Of a stretch of DNA of 64,000 nucleotides, positions 54,166 through 61,855 are shown in pieces. Source of the DNA: an uncultured Flavobacteriales bacterium (lineage in GTDB: Bacteria > Bacteroidota > Bacteroidia > Flavobacteriales_D > Sanyastnellaceae); the NCBI GenBank assembly GCA_949373165.1, contig CASICO010000002.1, positions 32,036 to 96,035 of the forward strand. Reading direction: 5' to 3'. Position 1 is the stretch's first letter, and the number at the start of each line of letters is the position of its first letter. The translations under genes and the position numbers were made by a program. Below the pieces are notes generated by a model that saw only the letters and a list, made by a program, of their open reading frames with translations, was not told the DNA's origin and made no database searches.

Positions 54166-55998
54166 ATGATGAGATTCGATCTATCAAATAACCAAGGCTC
54201 GCCCATTAAGGTCATTGGTGTTGGCGGCGGCGGCTCAAATGCCGTCAATTACATGTTCCAACAGGGCATCAATGGTGTGGACTTTATTGTCTGCAACACG
54301 GACAACCAAGCCCTCGACGCATCCGCTGTTCCAACGCGCATCCAACTCGGAACAACACTCACAGCAGGACAAGGTGCAGGCAGCATTCCCGAGACTGGGA
54401 AAAATGCCGCCATAGAGAACCTCGACGATGTCTTGTCCCACGTGAACGACAGCACCACCATGGTGTTTGTGACGGCGGGTATGGGAGGCGGAACTGGGAC
54501 AGGTGCAGCACCTGTGATCGCCAAAGCATGCAAGGACTTGGGCATTCTCACCGTTGGCATTGTGACCGTCCCCTTCAACTTTGAAGGCCGCAGACGTGCC
54601 AACCAAGCCACCGATGGCCTAGAAGAAATGCGCGCCTCAGTGGACACGCTTTTGGTCATTCGAAACGATAAATTGCGCGAACTCTTTGGCAATCTGGCAC
54701 TGAAAAAAGCATTTTCCCACGCCGACGAAGTGCTTTGCACCGCCGCCAAAGGCATTGCAGAGGTCATTACCCTGACAGGAGACATCAACGTCGACATGAA
54801 TGACGTCAAAACCGTCATGCGCGACTCCGGGGCGGCCATCATGGGCGCCGGTGAAGCCAACGGTGAAGGACGGGCGATGACCGCGGTTGCGGAAGCCCTA
54901 GAGTCTCCGCTCTTGAACGACAGCGACATCACAGGTGCGAACTTTGTCTTGCTCAACATCACCTATGGCACCGAAGAGGTGCTGATGGATGAAATCTCGG
55001 AGATCACCGATTATATCCAAGACCAAGCCGGAGCAACCGCAGAGGTCATTTGGGGGTATGGTCACGACGAGAGTTTAGGAGACAAGATCTGCGTTACTGT
55101 GATCGCTACGGGCTTCGAAACCAATGCAGAATTGCCGGAGGGACCCACAGCCAAATTGGCTCTGGGTGATGACATCCGGGAAATCACACATCCCCTTGAA
55201 GGGCCAATGACACAGGTGGCTTGGTCCAATAAGACCCTTGCCCCTGAGAACGATCAGCTCCACCTCAAGTCAACCGAAGGCGCAGGCGTTCAACAAGAAC
55301 CAGAGGGCACAGAAATGCTCACCAACAGCTGGCAGGCAGAAGACGTGACTTCCGAAGTCCCATCAGCAGCTCCCGAACTGTTTCACGATGCCCAGGCTGA
55401 CGCTGCAGAAGAAGTCACCCTTCTTCACCGCGAAACCCTGGAGGAAGCTGTTCAAGAATACACAGCATCCATCGTTGAAGAGAAAGAGGCAGTCGATCTC
55501 CCTGCCGATGCAGCCACGACGCAAGTTGGAGACTACACTGTTCTCGACCTCGAAACCGCAGACGACAACAACCTTCTCCCTGAGGCTCTAGAAGGTGTTG
55601 CCTTTACCAACGAACAAGTTGATCCGTCCCCTCACGCTACGGCGACAGAAGAAACCCCGGCACCCGTTCAGTCCACGCCTGCAGAGCCTGTGGCGAAGTC
55701 CAGGCCCAACCCCACTCCACAACCTCGCCCTGCGGGACGGATGGAGTCCAATACAGGGTCCTCTGAATTGACACAACGAAACGCACGCCGACAAGCGAGC
55801 ATTGAAGAATACACCAAGCGACTTCGAACCCCCAGCGGACTCACTGACTTGGAAAACGAGCCGGCTTACAAGAGGCGCAACATCCAATTGGCGCCCACAC
55901 CTGCAAGTGACGAATCTCAAGCCACCCGACTCAGCATTGATGAAGAGACAGGCGGTCTGAAGACAGACAATCCTTACCTCCACGACAACGTGGATTGA
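54166..55998 (+). CDS. ftsZ: Cell division GTPase FtsZ with long C-terminal linker
   Basis: The 610-residue tubulin homologue has the N-terminal VIGVGGGGSNAVNYM, tubulin loop GGGTGTG (107-113), VPFNFEGRRR and NDKLREL. The GTPase core ends near residue 318. The remaining ~290 residues are an acidic, Pro/Ala/Gln-rich linker, followed by the C-terminal peptide GGLKTDNPYLHDNVD that binds FtsA. The linker is far longer than in most bacteria, though long linkers occur in Bacteroidota. ATG 54166 is chosen as the family start; an earlier in-frame ATG would cover the leader hairpin. Confidence 0.96.
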   Translation: MMRFDLSNNQGSPIKVIGVGGGGSNAVNYMFQQGINGVDFIVCNTDNQALDASAVPTRIQLGTTLTAGQGAGSIPETGKNAAIENLDDVLSHVNDSTTMVFVTAGMGGGTGTGAAPVIAKACKDLGILTVGIVTVPFNFEGRRRANQATDGLEEMRASVDTLLVIRNDKLRELFGNLALKKAFSHADEVLCTAAKGIAEVITLTGDINVDMNDVKTVMRDSGAAIMGAGEANGEGRAMTAVAEALESPLLNDSDITGANFVLLNITYGTEEVLMDEISEITDYIQDQAGATAEVIWGYGHDESLGDKICVTVIATGFETNAELPEGPTAKLALGDDIREITHPLEGPMTQVAWSNKTLAPENDQLHLKSTEGAGVQQEPEGTEMLTNSWQAEDVTSEVPSAAPELFHDAQADAAEEVTLLHRETLEEAVQEYTASIVEEKEAVDLPADAATTQVGDYTVLDLETADDNNLLPEALEGVAFTNEQVDPSPHATATEETPAPVQSTPAEPVAKSRPNPTPQPRPAGRMESNTGSSELTQRNARRQASIEEYTKRLRTPSGLTDLENEPAYKRRNIQLAPTPASDESQATRLSIDEETGGLKTDNPYLHDNVD

Positions 55999-56009
55999 AC
56001 CTACGACCT

Positions 56010-56459
56010 GTGACGTTACAAGACCGCATCAGCCATGACATGAAGGAGGCCATGAAGGCCAAGGACAAGGTTCGCCTTGCCTCTCTTCGCGACATCAAAA
56101 GCAAAATCACCTTGGCCCTCTCTGAGGCCGGAAGCGGTGATCAGCTTGACGATTCAGCGGTCACAAAAATCCTGTCCAAACAACTCAAGCAAAGGGAGGA
56201 CACCCTGGCCATCTTCAAGGAGCAAAACCGAGAAGACCTTGTGGCCGAAGAACAAGCCCAAGCTGAAGTCATTCGGGCCTATCTCCCAAAACCCATGAGC
56301 CAAGAAGAATTGGAGGCCAATGTCAAGGCCCTCATTCAAGAATTGGGCGCCGCGTCCATGGCAGATATGGGACGCGTCATGGGCACAGCCTCGGCGCGCT
56401 TTGCTGGCAAAGCAGATGGCAAAGCGATCAGTGCACTGGTCCGGCAATTTTTAGCCTAA
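56010..56459 (+). CDS. yqeY: GatB/YqeY domain protein
   Basis: The 149-residue protein matches the stand-alone YqeY family: LQDRISHDMKEAMKAKDK, RLASLRDIKSKI, YLPKPMSQEELE, MGRVMGTASARFAGKADG. The GatB-tail-like domain may help tRNA-dependent amidation, but its function as a single protein is unclear. GTG 56010 is chosen because it gives the family N-terminus; TTG 55995 is also possible. It follows ftsZ directly and is the last gene of the cluster before the terminator. Confidence 0.85.
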   Translation: MTLQDRISHDMKEAMKAKDKVRLASLRDIKSKITLALSEAGSGDQLDDSAVTKILSKQLKQREDTLAIFKEQNREDLVAEEQAQAEVIRAYLPKPMSQEELEANVKALIQELGAASMADMGRVMGTASARFAGKADGKAISALVRQFLA

Positions 56460-56474
56460 ACCCACCCTACCAAA

Positions 56475-56499
56475 GGCCCGCCAAAGCGCGGGCTTTTTT
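56475..56499 (+). terminator. Terminator of the division cluster
   Basis: GCCCGC (56476-56481) pairs with GCGGGC (56488-56493) around a 6-base loop, followed by TTTTTT. It lies 16 bases after the yqeY stop and separates the cluster from the marR gene. Confidence 0.85.
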
Positions 56500-56515
56500 G
56501 GCCGCTTTCACATCT

Positions 56516-56550
56516 ATTGTACCTACAATATATGTACATACATATATTTG
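56516..56550 (+). promoter_or_regulatory. MarR operator and promoter region
   Basis: ATTGTA (56516-56521) and TACAAT (56524-56529) form an inverted repeat, and TATGTACATA (56531-56540) is a perfect 10-base palindrome, right before an exact -7 element TATATTTG (56543-56550). A TTG at 56517-56519 fits a -33 site. Binding of the MarR protein here would block its own promoter. The -7 element ends only 4 bases before the GTG start, so the mRNA may be leaderless. Confidence 0.65.
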
Positions 56551-56554
56551 CAGT

Positions 56555-57034
56555 GTGAACATCGAGGAACACCTTCATCAGCCCGCCTTCCACAGCGAAC
56601 AACACCGGCTCAAATTCCACATCTTGGTGGTCGCTCGGCAATTCGACGCTTTGGCCCGACGCATTTTGAAACCGCACGGAGTGACCCCTCCTCAATACAA
56701 TGTTCTGCGCATTTTGCGTGGACAGAAGGGACGCCCCTTGGCCATACAATCAGTGGCCGAACGGATGATTGACCCTGCCAGCAACATCTCCCGCATCGTG
56801 GACAAGCTCGTCGATAAAAAATGGGTCCAACGTACCCCTTGCAAAAACGACAGACGGAGAGCCGACGTGAGCATTCTTCCACTGGGACAAACGCTGTTGC
56901 AAGGCCTCGATGAACCGATGAATCGGCTCTTCGCAGGCAGCATGGCCAATCTTGACGACAAAGCAGTCCTCACATTGAACGCGCACCTCGAAAAGGTGTT
57001 AGACAACACAGACGACCTATTGAATCAGTTTTAA
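56555..57034 (+). CDS. MarR-family transcriptional regulator
   Basis: The 159-residue protein has the winged-helix pattern of MarR: LKPHGVTPPQYNVLRIL, QSVAERMIDPASNISRIVDK (recognition helix), KWVQRTPCKNDRRRADV (wing) and helical C-terminus LDDKAVLTLNAHLEKVL. Cys122 or nearby in the wing could sense oxidants, but this is speculation. The start is GTG 56555. It is followed after 23 bases by yceI, with operator-like palindromes just before it. Confidence 0.9.
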   Translation: MNIEEHLHQPAFHSEQHRLKFHILVVARQFDALARRILKPHGVTPPQYNVLRILRGQKGRPLAIQSVAERMIDPASNISRIVDKLVDKKWVQRTPCKNDRRRADVSILPLGQTLLQGLDEPMNRLFAGSMANLDDKAVLTLNAHLEKVLDNTDDLLNQF

Positions 57035-57057
57035 CTCAAACCATAAATCCACAATAA

Positions 57058-57675
57058 ATGAAAGCCATGTTTTTTTCTGGAGCTCTGCTCCTCTCCTCCT
57101 TCTTGTCATTCGCCGGAGGCGAAACCGATGAGCCCAGCCGTTACCCCGTCGATGTCACCACAAGTTCTGTGACTTGGGTCGGCACGAAAGTCACCGGAAG
57201 CCACAACGGTGACATTCAAATCAACAATGGCATGCTCACCATTGAAGACGGCATGATCAGCGCAGCCACAGTCATCATTGACATGGGCACCATCAATACA
57301 CTCGATTTGCAAGCTGGCGGCGGCAAGGAAAGTTTGGACGGACACCTCATGAGCGATGATTTCTTCGGCGTGGAACAGTTCCCAACGGCACAATTCGAAT
57401 TGACCCAGTTGAATCCACTTCGCGGTGGAGAAAATGGAGCCAACTTCTCCGCTCAGGGTAAGGTCACCATCAAGGGGCGTTCCGAAAACGTGAGCTTCCC
57501 TGTAACCGTGGAAATGTCTTCTGAAGGCGCCCGCATCAGCGGGGACATCACATTGGATCGCTCCAAGTTCGACGTGCAGTTCCGAAGCCAGAGTTTCTTC
57601 GACGCCAAAGCACTCGGAGACAAACTCATTTACGATGAGTTCACCATTGGATTTGAATTGGTGGCTGGAAAGTAA
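57058..57675 (+). CDS. YceI-family periplasmic protein
   Basis: The 205-residue protein has a signal peptide (cleavage near FAGG) and a YceI lipocalin-like barrel: SSVTWVGTKVTGSHNGDI, DMGTINTLDL, LDGHLMSDDFFGVEQFPTA and DRSKFDVQF. YceI binds polyisoprenoid lipids or quinone precursors. It is likely co-transcribed with and controlled by the upstream MarR protein; such marR-yceI pairs are common. Confidence 0.92.
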   Translation: MKAMFFSGALLLSSFLSFAGGETDEPSRYPVDVTTSSVTWVGTKVTGSHNGDIQINNGMLTIEDGMISAATVIIDMGTINTLDLQAGGGKESLDGHLMSDDFFGVEQFPTAQFELTQLNPLRGGENGANFSAQGKVTIKGRSENVSFPVTVEMSSEGARISGDITLDRSKFDVQFRSQSFFDAKALGDKLIYDEFTIGFELVAGK

Positions 57676-57688
57676 CCCTTCATCCATC

Positions 57689-57726
57689 CAAAAAAGCCTC
57701 CGCTGCATCTGCAACGGGGGCTTTTT
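57689..57726 (+). terminator. Rho-independent terminator after yceI
   Basis: AAAAAGCC (57691-57698) pairs with GGCTTTTT (57719-57726), with CCG/CGG closing the stem. A bulge of a few bases is present. It lies about 15 bases after the yceI stop. The opposite-strand gene ends 17 bases further on, so it may also stop that transcript. Confidence 0.75.
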
Positions 57727-57742
57727 CATGTCCTCATGCCAC

Positions 57743-58543
57743 TCAATGCAAAATGAGACGAACGTCCAATCCCCACCAACTGCCGTCCATAACCCGCTGC
57801 AACATCTCTCTTGTGTCTGCATCCGATTGACCCACATTCCAACGTGCCACCAAATCTCCTTGAAACAGGGGCTGAATCAACGGACGAAGCACCCCTCCCA
57901 CATGGAGGTCCATGTCTGTTCCCTCTCTGATGATCCCCAATTCCAAACCCATGCCCATTCTGTTCCAACCATAACGCAGCGAAGCATGCTCAACAGCCAG
58001 CACATTGCCCGAATCTGTTATGCTTGACGCGGCAAAGGCATTGGTGGGTAAAATCTCCAACACCAGTCCCCCTCCTGCCCCCAACCTCCAGCCTGGACCC
58101 AATCTAACCTCAGTCCGGTACAGAATGGGAAACGAGTAAGACGCCACAATCCAGTCGACTTCGGTCGACAGGACAGGCGCCGAAGCCAATTCTGGCATCC
58201 AGTCGCATTCGAGTCTCCAAATGCGGCGCGTCTGTTCCAGTCCAAAAGCCAATTGCCCTGCCTCTCCCAATCTTCTTCGTATCGACACCCCAAAACTCCG
58301 GGTGGCCTGAAAACCCCACCGGCTAAACAGTGGCCCGTTTGTGGATTGCATGGCCTGTCCACGCCAACCTGCTCCTTCCCCCACATCGGGTCTACCAAGC
58401 CCAACAGAAGTCAGAACACGCACGTCCAATGACCAATCCGGAAGCCCTTGTGCGCTCAACGTCCCCCAACACAGGAAAAGCACAGCACCCATTGCCATTG
58501 CACTGAGAAAGCATGACCGAATTGACTGTAGACTATTCGACAT
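57743..58543 (-). CDS. Hypothetical outer-membrane protein
   Basis: The 266-residue protein has a signal peptide (about 1-32) and a barrel-like body (FSRWGFQATRSFGVSIRRR, FPILYRTEVRLG, GWRLGAGGGLVLEI), ending WGLDVRLILH with a terminal aromatic/hydrophobic strand. No family recognised. Predicted outer-membrane porin-like protein. Converges with yceI; divergent or unlinked upstream. Confidence 0.6.
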   Translation of the reverse strand: MSNSLQSIRSCFLSAMAMGAVLFLCWGTLSAQGLPDWSLDVRVLTSVGLGRPDVGEGAGWRGQAMQSTNGPLFSRWGFQATRSFGVSIRRRLGEAGQLAFGLEQTRRIWRLECDWMPELASAPVLSTEVDWIVASYSFPILYRTEVRLGPGWRLGAGGGLVLEILPTNAFAASSITDSGNVLAVEHASLRYGWNRMGMGLELGIIREGTDMDLHVGGVLRPLIQPLFQGDLVARWNVGQSDADTREMLQRVMDGSWWGLDVRLILH

Positions 58544-58612
58544 GACAAGGGGTTTGACTCATGACAATGAAACCGTTGCGGTCCAGTCGACGTTGCTTTG
58601 GTCCAGTTGCCA

Positions 58613-58948
58613 TTATGATTGCAACCACCCCATTAAACCCAACAACACCATGCCCGCTGTCAACAACAACATCGCCCAGCGAAGGCCTGTGTGGGCAATA
58701 AACGGCCCTCTGTGACGGCCATGCAACAAGTGATTGATGCGAAGCGCCGACTTGAATGCCTGACGGTGTATGCCAAATTGGGCGACCGGTTCAGCGTCAT
58801 TCTCCTTTGAATCAGCCGGGGCGCGCTCAAACTCAATCCCTGCCTCCAACAAATCCCGTTCGAACTCTGCCGCCATTTCCACATTCCTAAATTCAAAAAC
58901 GTGATAGCGATTGTCCGCCGGGTGTGTGTACCAATTCGTCAATCGCAT
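58613..58948 (-). CDS. Small membrane protein of unknown function
   Basis: The 111-residue protein has an N-terminal soluble part with YHVFEFRNVEMAAEFERDLL, resembling a small alpha/beta ferredoxin-like fold, and one C-terminal transmembrane helix (about 90-108). Function unknown. ATG 58948 avoids overlap with the nitroreductase, whose stop is three bases before it. Confidence 0.6.
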   Translation of the reverse strand: MRLTNWYTHPADNRYHVFEFRNVEMAAEFERDLLEAGIEFERAPADSKENDAEPVAQFGIHRQAFKSALRINHLLHGRHRGPFIAHTGLRWAMLLLTAGMVLLGLMGWLQS

Positions 58949-58950
58949 GG

Positions 58951-59538
58951 TCACGTATTGGTCCAACGGGTCACATATTCAAGCGGCTTGCGGTGGCCTT
59001 TCGACGGCCAATCCCCCTCTGGATATCCCAAATAAAAGAGCCCCATTCCCAAAACATCATCCTCAAAACCCAAGGTCGACTTGGCTTTGGGATGAGCCAA
59101 AAACTTCGGGGTCGACCAAAAGCCGCCGATTCCATGTGCAGTGCACATCAAATGCATATTCTGAACACCCGCAGCCAAAGCCGCCTGATCTTCCCAAAGC
59201 GGAAATCTCCCTCCAGCATCATGCGCCAACCCAAGGGCCACGACTGCATTGCACCGCTCTCCCCTCATTTTGATCTTTTCCGCCTTTGACGCCATGGCCG
59301 CCTCTCCGGCAAACAAACTGTAAGCCTCAGACAAATGAGCCATGAGTTGGGTCGCCCCTTCGTCCATGAACACATGAAACCTCCAAGGCTGCGTTAGCCC
59401 ATGATTGGGCGCCCATGTTGCATGGTGAAGGACTTGCTCTACAATTTCTCGGTGAACCTTTCTTCCCGAAAACCGCTCTGGAGAAATGCTCCTTCGGTCC
59501 AAGATCAAGGCACTCGTATCGCTTATGCTGTGTCTCAT
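58951..59538 (-). CDS. Nitroreductase-family protein
   Basis: The 195-residue protein has the FMN-binding nitroreductase pattern: RRSISPERFSGRKV, HATWAPNHGLTQPWRFHVF, AALAAGVQNMHLMCTAHGIG and FYLGYPEGDWPSKGHRKPL. It is likely an NAD(P)H-dependent FMN oxidoreductase; substrate unknown. It starts 8 bases after the M28 peptidase stop and probably belongs to the same operon. Confidence 0.88.
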   Translation of the reverse strand: MRHSISDTSALILDRRSISPERFSGRKVHREIVEQVLHHATWAPNHGLTQPWRFHVFMDEGATQLMAHLSEAYSLFAGEAAMASKAEKIKMRGERCNAVVALGLAHDAGGRFPLWEDQAALAAGVQNMHLMCTAHGIGGFWSTPKFLAHPKAKSTLGFEDDVLGMGLFYLGYPEGDWPSKGHRKPLEYVTRWTNT

Positions 59539-59545
59539 TGCGGGT

Positions 59546-60985
59546 TCAATCCAAAGCGTCGTAATTCAACTGATCCAAGAGGTATACCATCGACGTCAAT
59601 GCCGCTGCACCCAGCTTCAATTCACGTGGATGTACATTTTCAAACACGTCTTTGTCGCTGTGATGGTAATCAAAATAACGCTGAGAATTCGGACGAAGCC
59701 CCACCATCAGTGGACGCTTTCCTGCAGGCATTTCCTTTTTGAGTGGGCCGATGTCAACCCCTGCACCACCCCTGCGCAAATCCCCCATCCCATAGCCGCC
59801 AAGTGATTCACGCCAAGCGCGAACAGCTTCCGTTCCTGAATCGGTTGCGTCTATAGACCATCCTCTTGGCGCATCGCCGCCCGCGTCGCTCTCCACAGCC
59901 GCAACGTGCCATTCTTTGCGCTCTCTCGCACGCTGAGCATATGTTTTCCCCCCGTTGTTTCCGTTCTCTTCATTGATGAACAGGACCACCCGAAGGGTGT
60001 GACGGGGCTGATAACCAATGGCCTTTAACGCGCGCAACACTTCTATGCTGTGCACGATTCCCGCACCATCGTCATGGGCCCCCTCCCCAATGTCCCAACT
60101 GTCCAAATGTCCCCCCACAACGATGTAACGGTCGGGGAATTCGCTCCCAGTCCATTCCGCAATCACATTGGCTTGGGCCATGTCATCGTGCAAAACACAA
60201 CCCATTTCCAAACCTATTCGCACGTTCCGTCCCTCATTGATCCATGCGGCAATTCTTCTCGAGTCCACAGTGCTCAGCGCCGCTGATGGAACCTGTCTTA
60301 CATCCTCCTCATAGCGCATGCCTCCCGTGTGAGGAAAGGTGTCCAAGGCATGGGTCAGTGACCTCACAAGAGCCGCAATCCCTCCGTGTTCAGCAGACTT
60401 TACTGCCCCCTTAGACCGTTGTTCATATGCTCCACCGTAAGCCCCCCCTGCATTGATCATGAGGGGATCCATTGGGCGGTTAAAAAACGCCATGCGGCCA
60501 TTCAACCCGTTTGGGCCCAAGGTGTCAATTCCTTCGAAATCTGAGAATACCGACACCTCAGCTTCCATGATGCCCGCTGTTCCCACACTTCCACCCAAAG
60601 CGCGAATCCGAATCGGCTCTGGCTCTCCACCATCCAAACGAATCCAAGCCCGTTCAACTTCACCTCTCTCCCAATGTGGGACCACCACCGTTTGCATTCT
60701 CACGTCTCCTCCCGCTTCTCGAAGGGTTTTCGCTCCCCAAACAATCGCATCATCTGCTTCTGGAGAACCACTTAAGCGAGCGCCAATGTCTTTACACAGA
60801 ACGCGCAAATCCTCCACACATCGTCCCTGACCGAGAATGTGATCGTGAATCTCTGAAACCATGGCGCTGTCCTCTGGGGACCACCCTGAGTCCAAATGAA
60901 TGTTGTCTTGAGCCAATGCACCCAAAGTTTGCGCGCAGAGCCACAGGACAACTGCCAACGCATATACCTCTGTCTTCATTTTCAT
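59546..60985 (-). CDS. Secreted M28-family metallopeptidase
   Basis: The 479-residue protein has a signal peptide (cleavage near ALAQ) and an M28 zinc peptidase domain: VVGGHLDSWDIGEGAHDDGAG (as GGHLDSWD and HDDGAG), NEENGNNGG with the catalytic Glu, and a late YHHSDKD. It also has a protease-associated-type insert around 150-260. Both metal sites look complete. Start ATG 60985 is chosen since it overlaps the SDR stop (ATGA). Confidence 0.9.
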   Translation of the reverse strand: MKMKTEVYALAVVLWLCAQTLGALAQDNIHLDSGWSPEDSAMVSEIHDHILGQGRCVEDLRVLCKDIGARLSGSPEADDAIVWGAKTLREAGGDVRMQTVVVPHWERGEVERAWIRLDGGEPEPIRIRALGGSVGTAGIMEAEVSVFSDFEGIDTLGPNGLNGRMAFFNRPMDPLMINAGGAYGGAYEQRSKGAVKSAEHGGIAALVRSLTHALDTFPHTGGMRYEEDVRQVPSAALSTVDSRRIAAWINEGRNVRIGLEMGCVLHDDMAQANVIAEWTGSEFPDRYIVVGGHLDSWDIGEGAHDDGAGIVHSIEVLRALKAIGYQPRHTLRVVLFINEENGNNGGKTYAQRARERKEWHVAAVESDAGGDAPRGWSIDATDSGTEAVRAWRESLGGYGMGDLRRGGAGVDIGPLKKEMPAGKRPLMVGLRPNSQRYFDYHHSDKDVFENVHPRELKLGAAALTSMVYLLDQLNYDALD

Positions 60986-61765
60986 GACATCCAACTTCCA
61001 TTGTTCACGTCTACACCTTGGCCGGTCATTCCCTTCTGATTCTCAGAAATCATCCACATCACAGCGTCTGCCATGTCTTCCGGTGCACTCATCCGCCCTG
61101 TTGGTAAAACCGCACATTGTTGCGCATGACATTCATCGTAGGTCAACCCTTGAGCATCTGCCATCCTTTGAATGCTCTCACGTGCCATTTCCGTCTCCAC
61201 CCATCCTGGACAAAGGGCATTGATTAAGATTCCATCCCTTCCCCACTCAGCGGCAAGACTTCGAACCAAACCCAAAACCGCAGTTTTAGATGTCACATAA
61301 GCCGATTGATTCGGCACACCAAACCGCGCCAAGACACTGCTTGTTGCCACGGCATGCGTCCTTTCCTGACCACAGGACATGAGATATGGTTTTACACTCA
61401 TTCAACGTCACATAGACACCGGTCACATTCACACGTAAAATTTCATTCCAACGATCCTCTCCAGCATCTTCTGCATACTCATTGCTCCCACCAATGCCCG
61501 CATTGGCAAAAACAGCAACCAATGGACTGTCGCAAAACCCTGGTTCTCCCAACACCTGGCGCAAACCCAACCTGAACGCATGTCGATCCGCAACATCACA
61601 AGGAAGCACCGAATGCGCACCTTCCTTCAAGAGAGCCAATGTCTGGTTCAGCGGGCCCTTTCGCCTGCCTACTAAGACCACATCATATCCATCCTCAGCC
61701 GCCCGAACCGCTGTGGCTCTGCCAATTCCAGATCCAGCACCTGTAATTAAGAGTGTCTTGCCCAT
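60982..61765 (-). pseudogene. Short-chain dehydrogenase/reductase gene with a frameshift
   Basis: The first frame has TGAGSGIGRATAV and VFANAGIGG; a second frame carries SSVLARFGVPNQSAYVTSK (catalytic Ser and YxxxK), LAAEWGRDGILINALCPGW and MTGQGVDVNNGS. They join into one SDR of about 260 residues if one A is removed from the AAAA run at 61390-61393 (plus-strand TTTT). Without it the enzyme lacks its catalytic Tyr. SDR proteins are NAD(P)-dependent oxidoreductases. ATG 61765 is used. Confidence 0.82.
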
Positions 61766-61794
61766 GCTGCGAAGATGAGGCATCTATAAAAAAA

Positions 61795-61822
61795 GAAAGG
61801 CCCGACTTGCGTCGGGCCTTTC
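61795..61822 (-). terminator. Rho-independent terminator after the secreted repeat protein
   Basis: GAAAGGCCCGAC (61795-61806) and GTCGGGCCTTTC (61811-61822) form a perfect 12-base stem with a TTGC loop. On the minus strand it is followed by a T-rich tract. It lies 33 bases after the stop of the large repeat protein and 30 bases before the SDR start. Confidence 0.92.
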
Positions 61823-61855
61823 CAATTCTTTGAAGAACAATGTTCTCAGATCAAC

